Shown here: positions 8,728 through 16,510 of the stretch, in pieces
How the letters are laid out: each line of letters opens with the position of its first letter
Numbering within the stretch: the stretch's first letter is position 1
Assembly: GCA_030147505.1 (NCBI GenBank)
Contig: JASBVG010000103.1
Location: 1-61,784, forward strand
Direction: 5' to 3'
Origin: Tardiphaga sp.
GTDB taxonomy: Bacteria > Pseudomonadota > Alphaproteobacteria > Rhizobiales > Xanthobacteraceae
DNA length: 61,784 nt
The notes under the pieces: model-generated
Seen by the model: only the letters and a program-made list of their open reading frames with translations
The model's database searches: none
Told to the model about the DNA's origin: nothing
Made by a program: the position numbers and the translations under genes

Positions 8728-8742
8728 ATTTCAGGCTGAAAT
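8728..8742. promoter_or_regulatory. Palindromic operator candidate, copy 3
   Basis: ATTTCAG-G-CTGAAAT, 54 nt upstream of the relaxase start at 8797. A related half-site, TGATTTCG, begins about 10 nt to its left (8718-8725), so more than one dimer may bind here. Confidence 0.65.
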
Positions 8743-8796
8743 CAGCATCCCCTTTCTGCGCTTATTGAAGTGCCTCCTTTCGTGGAGGCATCAGTC

Positions 8797-11517
8797 GTGG
8801 TCGCAAGCGTCGCAGCAGGAACGGTAGCTCAATATTATCTGGCGCAGTCCGAATATTATCTCGGCGGGAAAGAGCCGACCGGGCGTTGGATGGCGGCAGG
8901 GCGCGGTCTTGCGGTCTCAGCCGGTGCGTCCGTCGCGCGCGGTGATTTCGAGTGCCTTCATGCAGGACTCGATACGTCCGGTCATTCGCTGATCGCCAAC
9001 GACGGTGGTCGTTTGGCCCATGTCGGCGGCTACGACGTCACGTTCTCGGCGCCAAAATCCCTCTCGGTTCTCTGGGCGCTTGCAGGCGACGATCTCCGCA
9101 AACAGTTGGAGGATATTCAGGACGCTGCGGTGAAGTCCGCAACGGAGCTCCTGAACGGGGAGGCCGCATTCTGCCGCCGCGGTCACAACGGTGTCGAGAT
9201 CGAGAAGGTGGCGCTGACGGCGGCTGCCTTCCAGCATGGGGAAGCCCGGCCTGCGCTTCATGATGATGGAGCGACCTTCGCAGATCCCGCACTTCATACC
9301 CACCTCGTCGTCCTGAATCTGGCGCAGCGTTCGGACGGCTCCTATGGCCGTCTCGACGGGCGGCCGATCTTCGCGTGGAAGATGGCGGCGGGAGCTGTCT
9401 ATCATCAGGCGCTGGCCGCGGGATTGTTGGCGCGCGGCTTCCGCATCGACGTCACGGGCAGCAACGGGATCTTCGAGGTCGCGGGTGTCGATCCGGCGTT
9501 GTGCCGCTATTTCTCGGCGCGCCGCATCGAGATTGAGAATGAACTTGCGGCTGTGGGGCTGGAGACGAGCGATGCACCCGCGCTTGCTGCGGCCAAGGCG
9601 CGCGTGACGCGTAAATCGAAAGCGCTCGATGGCGGGACGGATCAGCATGTGATCTGGGCCGAACGCGCGGCATCGCTGGGGTATTCGCCCGAGCATATCG
9701 TCGAACAGGCGTTTTCCGCGGGAGCCGAGCCGCGTGTCGCACTTGAAGATGTCGAGCAGGGGGCGGCGATCGATGCCATTCTGCGCGATTTGACCGAGCG
9801 TAAGAGCGTTTTTGAAGAGCGGCAACTGGTGGCCGCGATTGCGACTGCCTGTGTCGGCTTGGACACGCCGCTGTCTGTCCAGCAATTGATTGATGCCCTT
9901 CGCGCCGATGGCGCCGTGGTCGAACTCGGCCGTGATCGCTGGGGTCATGCGATCTTCTCCACCCCCGACACGATCGCCCTCGAAAGCGATCTTTATCTGC
10001 GGGCGGAGCGCCTCGCTTCCATGGACGTGACGGCGCCGACGGCCACAAGCATCGCGTCGCTTCTCGGCCAGGCCAACCTGAACGAAGAACAGAACGCTGC
10101 TGCTTCGCTTGCCTGCGGTTCGCGCGGGATTGTCATCGTGGAAGGTGCGCCGGGTGTCGGCAAGACGACCCTGCTGTCGCCGGTTGCCGCGGCCTGGGCC
10201 AGCGAAGGCTGGCGGGTCATCGGCGCCTCGACGGCCTGGAAGATTGCCCATCAGCTCCAGGATGACCTCGGTATCGAGGCGCGGGCGCTCGACAGTTGGC
10301 TGGCCCGAGCGGAGCATGGCAGTCAGCCATTCCTGACCGACAAGACGCTTCTGATCATCGATGAGATCGGTCTGATCACCGCCCAGCAGATGAATCGTCT
10401 TCTTTCTGAGATGGAAGTGGCCCGGCTGTCAGGCCATCAGGTCGCCTTGCGCATGGTCGGCGATCGCAAGCAGTTGCAGCCGATCGGCGGGCCGGGGTTG
10501 CGGATCGTGGCCGCAGCCATCGGCACCCAACGCGTCGATGTCATCGTGCGTCAGCATGAGGCCTGGGCGCGGGACGTGGTCACCGCATTCGGTCAGGGCA
10601 ATGCCGCGCAGGCATTGGAAGGCCTGGACCAGCATGGCTGCATTCATGTTTGCAGCGGTCCGGCTGCGACCATCAACTCCCTGGTCGATGCCTGGGATGA
10701 CTGGCGCAAGGGAGCCTCGGGCAATGCGGGTCTTCTGATCGCCAAGACCAACGCGCAGGTTCTAGCGCTCAACAAGGCTGCCCGTCAGCGGCTCCGCGAT
10801 GCCGGCGAGATCGCAATGAGCGATGCCGCCTCCCTGGATGCGGTGACCGCATCCGGCAACGACCACACCATCGATCTGGCGCAGGGCGATGCGGTCCGCT
10901 TCCTCTGCCGGAACGATGACCTCGGCATCATCAACGGCACCCTCGGCAAGGTGGAGCGCATTGACCTTGCTTCTGACGGGCAGGTGCGCTTGCAGGTTCG
11001 GGTCGGTGACCGGGCGATCCATCTTAGCGCAGCGGATATCGCGGACGAACGCGGCCGTGCGCGGATGGCCCATGCTTATGCAACGACGTGTTACGGATCG
11101 CAGGGCCTGACCACGACGCGTGCCTTTGTGCTCGCCGATCCCTTTATGGATCGCCACGATATCCATGTCGCTGCAAGCCGCGCCCGTGAACAAACGCACC
11201 TTTTCATCGATGGCAAGAATCTCGATGCCAGGGTGAGGAGCGCGCGGCTTCTCGGCGACCGCGATAAGCCGATCGGAATGCAGGACCGGCTGGATGCGCT
11301 GGCTACGGCGCTCGGTCGCTCCGGTATGACGCAGTCAACCCTCGACTATCGCCCGGTGCCGCTTGGTCCTCCGGCGGCGACGGTCGATCAGCGTCTGGAT
11401 GGTGCCAGTTTGGCGCCAGCAGAGACGCCGTCTTCGCAGGCGGCGAAACTGCCGGAGGTTCGCCCTCCGACAGCCATCAAGCAAATCCGCCGCTCGCGGG
11501 GGCTGTCCCTTGACTGA
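8797..11517 (+). CDS. MobF-family conjugative relaxase-helicase (TrwC/TraI-type)
   Basis: 906 residues from the GTG at 8797, chosen because GGAGG lies 8 nt upstream; an earlier in-frame GTG at 8770 lacks such a site. N-terminal relaxase domain: the catalytic tyrosine pairs are Tyr13/14 and Tyr20/21. The metal-binding His triad is His147 (AFQHGEAR) with His167 and His169 (ADPALHTH). The C-terminal half is an SF1 RecD-like helicase. Its Walker A is GAPGVGKT at 450-457, followed by LLIIDEIGL (Walker B), VGDRKQLQPIGG and AYATTCYGSQGLT. The enzyme nicks oriT, stays bound to the 5' end and unwinds the strand for export through the coupling protein encoded at 4800-6500. It is about the length of TrwC (966 aa) and appears intact. 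Confidence 0.95.
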   Translation: MVASVAAGTVAQYYLAQSEYYLGGKEPTGRWMAAGRGLAVSAGASVARGDFECLHAGLDTSGHSLIANDGGRLAHVGGYDVTFSAPKSLSVLWALAGDDLRKQLEDIQDAAVKSATELLNGEAAFCRRGHNGVEIEKVALTAAAFQHGEARPALHDDGATFADPALHTHLVVLNLAQRSDGSYGRLDGRPIFAWKMAAGAVYHQALAAGLLARGFRIDVTGSNGIFEVAGVDPALCRYFSARRIEIENELAAVGLETSDAPALAAAKARVTRKSKALDGGTDQHVIWAERAASLGYSPEHIVEQAFSAGAEPRVALEDVEQGAAIDAILRDLTERKSVFEERQLVAAIATACVGLDTPLSVQQLIDALRADGAVVELGRDRWGHAIFSTPDTIALESDLYLRAERLASMDVTAPTATSIASLLGQANLNEEQNAAASLACGSRGIVIVEGAPGVGKTTLLSPVAAAWASEGWRVIGASTAWKIAHQLQDDLGIEARALDSWLARAEHGSQPFLTDKTLLIIDEIGLITAQQMNRLLSEMEVARLSGHQVALRMVGDRKQLQPIGGPGLRIVAAAIGTQRVDVIVRQHEAWARDVVTAFGQGNAAQALEGLDQHGCIHVCSGPAATINSLVDAWDDWRKGASGNAGLLIAKTNAQVLALNKAARQRLRDAGEIAMSDAASLDAVTASGNDHTIDLAQGDAVRFLCRNDDLGIINGTLGKVERIDLASDGQVRLQVRVGDRAIHLSAADIADERGRARMAHAYATTCYGSQGLTTTRAFVLADPFMDRHDIHVAASRAREQTHLFIDGKNLDARVRSARLLGDRDKPIGMQDRLDALATALGRSGMTQSTLDYRPVPLGPPAATVDQRLDGASLAPAETPSSQAAKLPEVRPPTAIKQIRRSRGLSLD

Positions 11518-11746
11518 GCGCATCAAATCCAGGCGCCGACCGGTGCATGCCGGTTCGGACACGTCTGCGGACGGGCATGGGTCGCGACCCGCCGTGAGCA
11601 AAGAGCGCCAAACTCATACATCGCTCGCGGCCCACGACAACTGGCCTGCCAATATCCCTGTGACCGCGCGCGAGATCGAGGTCATCGAGACCTATATGAG
11701 CGACGTTCTCGATGCTATTCTCGCGCAGTGCAAGGTCGGGCGATGA
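11510..11746 (+). CDS. Small protein overlapping the relaxase end, hypothetical
   Basis: 78 residues from a TTG start that overlaps the relaxase stop codon in another frame, an arrangement that favours translational coupling. The N-terminal half is basic and Ser-rich (ERIKSRRRPVHAG). The C-terminal half (VTAREIEVIETYMSDVLDAILAQ) forms one amphipathic helix. A longer in-frame reading from 11363 would overlap the relaxase deeply and is less likely. No family is recognised. It may be an accessory factor of the relaxase, but it could also be a non-coding open frame. Confidence 0.4.
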   Translation: MTERIKSRRRPVHAGSDTSADGHGSRPAVSKERQTHTSLAAHDNWPANIPVTAREIEVIETYMSDVLDAILAQCKVGR

Positions 11747-11892
11747 CGGCTTTCTGTTGTTTCGCCCGTGGCATGGCAAACGATGTAGAAGCCCGAATTT
11801 GCAGTTGAGATTGGCTCGCATAGAGCCTGCAAGTAAGCGCGGATTGCTCGTTGGATTGAGTAGCGATCGAGGGCCGCGCAGGAGTGTTGGTG

Positions 11893-13584
11893 ATGGCGAA
11901 GATGTTGCGTAACCGGGTGACTGAAGGCGAACCGTCCGGTGCCTTGCGAGCTTGCGCCTATCTGCGCGTTTCGACCGGCCGTCAGGCCGAGAGCGATTTG
12001 TCGATCCCCGATCAGCGCAAACAGGTCGCCGCGTTCTGCGCCAACAAGGGATGGTCCCTGCTGTCTGAATATGTGGAGCCCGGCGCGTCCGCCATGGACG
12101 ACAACCGTGCAGAATTCCAGAGGATGGTCGAGCGCGCCACCGACGACGATCATCCGTTCGATGTCATCGTCGTGCATTCCTTCTCGCGCTTCTTCCGCGA
12201 TGCCTTCGGGCTGGAAATGTACATCCGTCGCCTCGCCAAGGCCGGTGTGCGCCTCGTCTCGATCACGCAAGAACTGGGCGATGATCCTGCGCAAGTCATG
12301 ATGCGGCAGGTGATCGCGCTGTTCGACGAATATCAGAGTAAAGAAAACGCGAAACACGTTTTGCGGGCAATGAACGAGAATGCGCGTCAGGGCTTTTACA
12401 ATGGCTCGCCGGTCCCGCTCGGTTATCGCACCGAGGAAACCGAAAAGCGCGGCACCAAGGTCAAGAAGAAGCTCGTCGTCGATCCGGCCGAAGCCGAGAC
12501 GATCCGCCTGATTTTCCGGCTGTACAGTCATGGCGATGGTCAGTCGGGAGCGCTCGGGCTCAAGCGGGTCGTCAGCTGGCTGAATGAGCGTGGATACCGC
12601 ACCCGCAAGGGGGCGCGGTTTGGTGTCGCCACCGTCCACACGATCCTGACCAACAGCGTCTATATCGGGGAGTGGGTGTTCAACAAACGCGAATCCCGAA
12701 CGCAGCGTGAAAAGCCGGTCGATCAGTGGATCACGGTCGAAGTCCCGCCGATCATCGACCGTGCGCAGTTCGACGCCGTCCAGGCCACCCTCAAGGCGCA
12801 CAATCCGCGTGTGACGGCCCCGCGCGTCGTCACCGGCCCCGTCCTGTTGACCGGGTTGGCCACCTGCGCGTCCTGCGACGGTGCGATGACCATGCGGACC
12901 GGTACTTCAAAGTCCGGGAAGGTCCATAAATATTACGCCTGCTCGACGTGCTTCAGGAAGGGCAAGACCGCCTGCAAGGGCCGGTCTGTCCGCATGGATA
13001 CGCTTGACGATCTGGTGGTTGAGCAGTTGTCGGCACGCCTTTTTACGACCGAGCGACTGACGGCTATTCTTGCGGCAGCCTTCTCCCGCCGTGCCGAGAA
13101 GGCCGTCGAAGTCGATCGCCGAGTTGTGTCGCTGCAACGGGAGGTGACGGATGCTGCCGACAAGTTGAAGCGGCTTTACCGGATGGTCGAGGACGACATC
13201 GCCGATCTGGACGACATCCTGAAGGACCGGATTGCCAGCCTCAAAGGCGACCGCGAACGGGCTCAGGCGGCACTCGATCGCATTCAGGCCCAAACCGCTC
13301 CGCCCACGGAAATCCCGCTCGCTGCGATCGAGCAGTTCGGCCGGACCATGCGCGAAAACATCAGAAACGGGGAAATTCCGTTCCGCAAATCCTACCTCCG
13401 GGCCGTCATCGACCGCATTGAGGTCGGCGACAACAGCATCCGGATCATCGGGGATAGCGCCACGCTGGAACAGGTCATTGCTGGGAAAACCGTGCCGGAG
13501 GCCGGTGTTCGCAGTTTTGAACGCAAGTGGCGCTCCCTAGGGGAATCGAACCCCTGTTTCAGCCTTGAGAGGGCCGCGTCCTAA
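11893..13584 (+). CDS. Large serine recombinase (site-specific integrase)
   Basis: 563 residues from the ATG at 11893, which follows AGGAG at 8-nt spacing. The N-terminal resolvase domain (about 19-165) contains the nucleophile Ser27 in CAYLRVSTGRQ and the Arg-rich VHSFSRFFRD motif. The Recombinase domain (about 175-300) includes PVPLGYRTEETEKRG and NSVYIGEWVFNKR. A zinc ribbon (about 324-365) has CASC and CSTC pairs, and a coiled coil (about 404-466) follows, as in phage-type large serine integrases. It would catalyse integration and excision of the mobile element. The last 18 residues (from Trp at 13528) are read from the opposite strand of the tRNA-Glu gene, so the gene crosses the presumed attachment site. 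No recombination directionality factor is recognised nearby. Confidence 0.95.
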   Translation: MAKMLRNRVTEGEPSGALRACAYLRVSTGRQAESDLSIPDQRKQVAAFCANKGWSLLSEYVEPGASAMDDNRAEFQRMVERATDDDHPFDVIVVHSFSRFFRDAFGLEMYIRRLAKAGVRLVSITQELGDDPAQVMMRQVIALFDEYQSKENAKHVLRAMNENARQGFYNGSPVPLGYRTEETEKRGTKVKKKLVVDPAEAETIRLIFRLYSHGDGQSGALGLKRVVSWLNERGYRTRKGARFGVATVHTILTNSVYIGEWVFNKRESRTQREKPVDQWITVEVPPIIDRAQFDAVQATLKAHNPRVTAPRVVTGPVLLTGLATCASCDGAMTMRTGTSKSGKVHKYYACSTCFRKGKTACKGRSVRMDTLDDLVVEQLSARLFTTERLTAILAAAFSRRAEKAVEVDRRVVSLQREVTDAADKLKRLYRMVEDDIADLDDILKDRIASLKGDRERAQAALDRIQAQTAPPTEIPLAAIEQFGRTMRENIRNGEIPFRKSYLRAVIDRIEVGDNSIRIIGDSATLEQVIAGKTVPEAGVRSFERKWRSLGESNPCFSLERAAS

Positions 13585-13602
13585 CCGCTAGACGAAGGGA
13601 GC
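13528..13602 (-). tRNA. tRNA-Glu (anticodon CTC)
   Basis: Read on the minus strand, the 7-bp acceptor stem is formed by GCTCCCT (from 13602) and AGGGAGC. The D-arm contains CGTCTAGCGGTTAGGACG, the anticodon loop is CTCTCAA with anticodon CTC, and the T-arm is CAGGGG-TTCGATT-CCCCTA. The discriminator G is followed by encoded CCA (13528-13530). All arms match bacterial tRNA-Glu. The 3' end faces the serine recombinase gene, marking this as the likely attachment site of the element. The tRNA is intact, as expected when integration restores the 3' end. Confidence 0.95.
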
Positions 13603-13618
13603 GTAGATGCGTGCAAAT

Positions 13619-13638
13619 AGCCGGGAATAGTCCCGGCT
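13619..13638. other. Perfect hairpin beside tRNA-Glu
   Basis: AGCCGGGA-ATAG-TCCCGGCT, 8-bp arms and a 4-nt loop, 17 nt from the 5' end of the tRNA gene. It is on the promoter side of the tRNA and has no T-run, so its role is unclear. Confidence 0.5.
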
Positions 13639-13749
13639 GCAAGTGGTCATGCTTCTGTTTGACCACATCTCTGCGCTGCGTGCCGTGTGCATGCTCGCGG
13701 CGGCGCGCGGTGATAGAGCAATGTCAACACCGATCAGGGAGGATGCGAC

Positions 13750-14015
13750 GTGAGCCACAACCAGACCATCACTCTCGGCGGCCTCTTCGAGGAGGGACTT
13801 GCGACCGCAGCATGCTCAATCTCGCGATGCTCACTGCGCTGAACCGCGCGCCGGAAATAAAGTTGCATACACGCGGCGCCATCAACAATGGCGCGAGTGT
13901 CGAGGAGATCAAGGAAGTGCTGCTGCATGCCACGGTCTATTGCGACATTCCCGCCGGTCTCGATGCGTTCAAGGCTGCGAATGAGGTGCTTAAGGAAATG
14001 GGCAAGATCTCATAA
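13750..14015 (+). pseudogene. Remnant of a carboxymuconolactone-decarboxylase-type gene
   Basis: A GTG start at 13750 with an excellent GGGAGG site opens a frame (SHNQTITLGGLFEEGL) that stops after about 30 codons. In the next frame, from about 13797 to the stop at 14015, the sequence RSMLNLAMLTALNRAPEIK followed by HTRGAINNGASVEEIKEVLL and ATVYCDIPAGLDAFKAANE matches the C-terminal half of the CMD family (AhpD-like, gamma-carboxymuconolactone decarboxylase). The N-terminal half of that domain is missing, and the join falls at the frame change. The simplest reading is a gene broken by deletion and frameshift. A 67-aa product starting at ATG 13812 remains possible. Confidence 0.65.
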
Positions 14016-14046
14016 GGCGTTTTGTCTGCGACAACGGGAGGAAATC

Positions 14047-14298
14047 ATGGTGCTTGCGATAAGGCCGAACTGCGAATGTTGCGATTGCGATCTTCCCAAT
14101 GGCGATCCGCAGGCACGCATCTGCACCTTCGAGTGTACCTTTTGCGCCGATTGCGCGGACACACGGCTCGGCGGTTGCTGCCCGAATTGTGGTGGTGATC
14201 TCGTGCTCCGGCCGACGCGCCCGGCCGGGAAGCTGGCGCGCTTCCCGATCTCGACGGAACGCGTAACCAAGCCGCACGCGGCCTGCGCGGACGCCTAG
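14047..14298 (+). CDS. DUF1272 family small cysteine-rich protein
   Basis: 83 residues from the ATG at 14047, preceded by GGGAGG. It contains nine cysteines in pairs (CECCDC, CTFECTFCADC, CCPNCGG), the hallmark of a small double zinc-ribbon protein of the DUF1272 type (about 80 aa, widespread in proteobacteria). The function of the family is not established. Here it lies between the decayed CMD-type remnant and the two-gene carnitine-type operon on the same strand, but 128 nt separate it from the next start, so co-transcription is uncertain. Confidence 0.85.
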   Translation: MVLAIRPNCECCDCDLPNGDPQARICTFECTFCADCADTRLGGCCPNCGGDLVLRPTRPAGKLARFPISTERVTKPHAACADA

Positions 14299-14426
14299 TC
14301 AAACTCCCGCAGCACGGACCTGCCTGGTGCGGCCAAGGCATGCGGCCGTGCGGAATGCGATTGCCCGTCACGCGATCAGTTGCCAAACTGCGGAGCAGGG
14401 AAACGCTCACGCAGAGTAAAACACAT

Positions 14427-15365
14427 ATGCCGTTGATTGCACCTGAGGCCGTTCGTCATATTGCCGTGGTTGGATCTGGCACCATTGGCGCCAGCTGGGC
14501 AGCGCTGTTTTTGGCCCATGGCTACGACGTCACCATCTACGATCCACAGCCATCCGCCGAGGCCTCGACCCGCGATCTGATTGCCAATGCCTGGCAAGGT
14601 CTGCTCGCGCTTGGCGTTGCCGGCGATAGGACACCGAAGCCATGGCGCTTCTCCACCGATCTGGCCGAGGCGGTGCGTGACGCGGATTTTGTGCAGGAGA
14701 GCGGGCCCGAGCGCGCTGATATCAAGCGGCAGCTATATGCCGAACTCGAAGCGAGGCTGAAACCCGGTGTTATCGTGGCGTCAAGCACGTCCGGTCTCGT
14801 GATGAGCGAATTGCAGGAAGGGCTGAAGTCGCCGGAGCGCTTCGCCGTTGGTCATCCCTTCAACCCGCCGCATCTCGTGCCGCTGGTCGAGATCGTCGGC
14901 GGCAAGACAACGTCGCCCGACGTGCTGGTCTGGCTCGACGCCTTCTATCGCCGCGCCGGTAAGGCGCCGATCCGGCTCAACAGGGAAGTGCCGGGCCATC
15001 TCGCCAATCGTCTTCAGGCCGCGCTGTGGCGCGAGGCCGTGCATGCGGTGGCGAGCGGGATAGCGAGCGTCGAGGATGTCGATACGGCGATCGCGCAAGG
15101 GCCGGGGCTGCGTTGGGCGATCATGGGGCCGCACATGATCTTCAATCTCGCCGGCGGCGAGGGCGGCATGAAACATTTTCTCGATCACATCGGCCCGGCG
15201 ATGGAAGACTGGTGGCGCGATCTGGGCACGCCGCAGCTCGGGCCTGAAGTCAATGCGCAACTGATTGAAGGCGTCGCCGAGGAAGCGGCCGGCCGCTCAC
15301 GCGCCGATCTCGTCAAGCAGCGCGACGCCGCGCTGATCGCGCTCATCAAGCAGAAGAACGGTTGA
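14427..15365 (+). CDS. Probable L-carnitine 3-dehydrogenase (3-hydroxyacyl-CoA dehydrogenase-like)
   Basis: 312 residues from the ATG at 14427. The N-terminal Rossmann fold has VVGSGTIGASWAALFLAHG and an Asp (YDP) that selects NAD over NADP. Later motifs include VQESGPER, SSTSGL, VGHPFNPPHLVPLVEIVGG (catalytic His in GHPFNP) and EVPGHLANRLQAALWREA, all standard for the hydroxyacyl dehydrogenase family. The length and the GLRWAIMGP motif fit the carnitine dehydrogenases (about 320 aa) better than FadB-type enzymes. The BKACE gene 9 nt downstream supports this: the dehydrogenase would make 3-dehydrocarnitine, which the BKACE enzyme cleaves. A different beta-hydroxy acid substrate cannot be excluded. 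Confidence 0.8.
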   Translation: MPLIAPEAVRHIAVVGSGTIGASWAALFLAHGYDVTIYDPQPSAEASTRDLIANAWQGLLALGVAGDRTPKPWRFSTDLAEAVRDADFVQESGPERADIKRQLYAELEARLKPGVIVASSTSGLVMSELQEGLKSPERFAVGHPFNPPHLVPLVEIVGGKTTSPDVLVWLDAFYRRAGKAPIRLNREVPGHLANRLQAALWREAVHAVASGIASVEDVDTAIAQGPGLRWAIMGPHMIFNLAGGEGGMKHFLDHIGPAMEDWWRDLGTPQLGPEVNAQLIEGVAEEAAGRSRADLVKQRDAALIALIKQKNG

Positions 15366-15374
15366 GGATACGCA

Positions 15375-16307
15375 ATGCGCCGAAGCAACAAGGTCATCGT
15401 CAGTTGCGCCATCACGGGTTCGATTCACACGCCGTCCATGTCCCCGCATCTGCCGGTGACGCCGCAACAGATCGCCGATCAGGCCGTCGGTGCTGTGGAG
15501 GCGGGCGCCGCGATCGTGCATCTGCATGCGCGCGTGCCGGAGACCGGCCGTCCGACGCAGGACAAGGACATTTACGCAAAATTCCTGCCGGAGATACGCG
15601 ATCGCTGCGACGGCATCATCAACATCACGACCGGTGCTGGTCTCGGCATGACCATGGATGAGCGTCTCGCCGCGGCAAACTGGGCCAAGCCCGAGATCGC
15701 CTCGATGAATATGGGCTCATTCAACTTCAACATCTCCGGCGCCGCGAGCCGCTTCAAGGAGTTCCAGCACGGCTGGGAACGCCCTTATCTCGAAGGTACG
15801 ACCGATTTCATCCTGTCGAACACCTTCGCGCAGATCGAGCGCGGCATGCGGGAACTCGGGGATCACGGTACGCGGTTTGAGTTCGAATGCTACGACGTGG
15901 GCCATCTCTACAATCTCGCGCATTTCGTCGGTCGCGGATTTGTCAGGCCGCCGTTTTTCGTCCAATGCATCTTCGGCATTCTCGGCGGCATCGGACCCGA
16001 TCCCGAAAATCTCATGCACATGAAAGCGACGGCCGACCGGCTGTTCGGCAACGACTATTATCTGTCGGTGCTCGGCGCAGGGCGTCATCAGTTCCCGCTG
16101 GTCACCATGTCGGCGATCCTCGGCGGCAATGTGCGCGTTGGTCTGGAAGACAACCTCTATCTCGGTCGCGGGGAACTCGCGACCTCCAATGCTGCGCAGG
16201 TCGCGAAGATCCGCGGGATTCTCGAGGCTCTCTCGCTGGAGATCGCAACGCCTGACGAAGCGCGGCAAATGCTGCAGACCAAGGGGAAGAGCGCTGTCGG
16301 ATTCTGA
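15375..16307 (+). CDS. BKACE family beta-keto acid cleavage enzyme (probable 3-dehydrocarnitine:acetyl-CoA transferase)
   Basis: 310 residues, formerly DUF849. Typical features are the start NKVIVSCAITGSIHTPSMSP, the zinc-binding HLHAR motif (VHLHARVPETGRP), INITTGAGLGMT, FECYDVGHLYNLAHF and the C-terminal GNVRVGLEDNLYLGRGELA. BKACE enzymes are Zn-dependent TIM-barrel enzymes that condense a beta-keto acid with acetyl-CoA to give acetoacetate and a new acyl-CoA. Next to a carnitine-dehydrogenase-like gene, the expected reaction is 3-dehydrocarnitine plus acetyl-CoA to betainyl-CoA and acetoacetate. The betainyl-CoA thioesterase usually found with this pair is not in the window. Confidence 0.88.
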   Translation: MRRSNKVIVSCAITGSIHTPSMSPHLPVTPQQIADQAVGAVEAGAAIVHLHARVPETGRPTQDKDIYAKFLPEIRDRCDGIINITTGAGLGMTMDERLAAANWAKPEIASMNMGSFNFNISGAASRFKEFQHGWERPYLEGTTDFILSNTFAQIERGMRELGDHGTRFEFECYDVGHLYNLAHFVGRGFVRPPFFVQCIFGILGGIGPDPENLMHMKATADRLFGNDYYLSVLGAGRHQFPLVTMSAILGGNVRVGLEDNLYLGRGELATSNAAQVAKIRGILEALSLEIATPDEARQMLQTKGKSAVGF

Positions 16308-16510
16308 TCGATTCGACACGTTGCGACGGAGATCGCACAGCAGAAGCGCTGTTCCGCTGCGGGAACCTTGTGATGCTCCGTCAATGAGATCGAGCAACGG
16401 CGATCGATGATCACCATTTGAATTTTTGCTTTCGCAAAAGTTTGGTCGGGTCTCTTAAGGCCGCTGTTAATGGATTGCGCTAAGCGTCCGCCAACAGCGG
16501 AGATCAATCA

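Larger units (their letters stand above)
8434..8796. promoter_or_regulatory. Divergent regulatory region upstream of the relaxase, candidate oriT
   Basis: This 363-nt region has no gene and separates the membrane-protein gene from the relaxase gene. It holds GACAAT-TG-ATTGTC (8468-8481), the palindrome TGATTTCAG-C-CTGAAATCA (8538-8556), a direct repeat GCTAAC-N4-GCTAAC (8590-8605) and a third ATTTCAG-G-CTGAAAT (8728-8742). In known MobF systems oriT lies next to the relaxase gene, so this is the most likely place for the nick site. The nick sequence itself cannot be named from sequence alone. Confidence 0.5.

Noticed and set aside
8917..10317. 466-codon minus-strand frame inside the relaxase gene
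   Set aside because: Antisense to relaxase and helicase motifs; no ribosome-binding site or recognisable domain.
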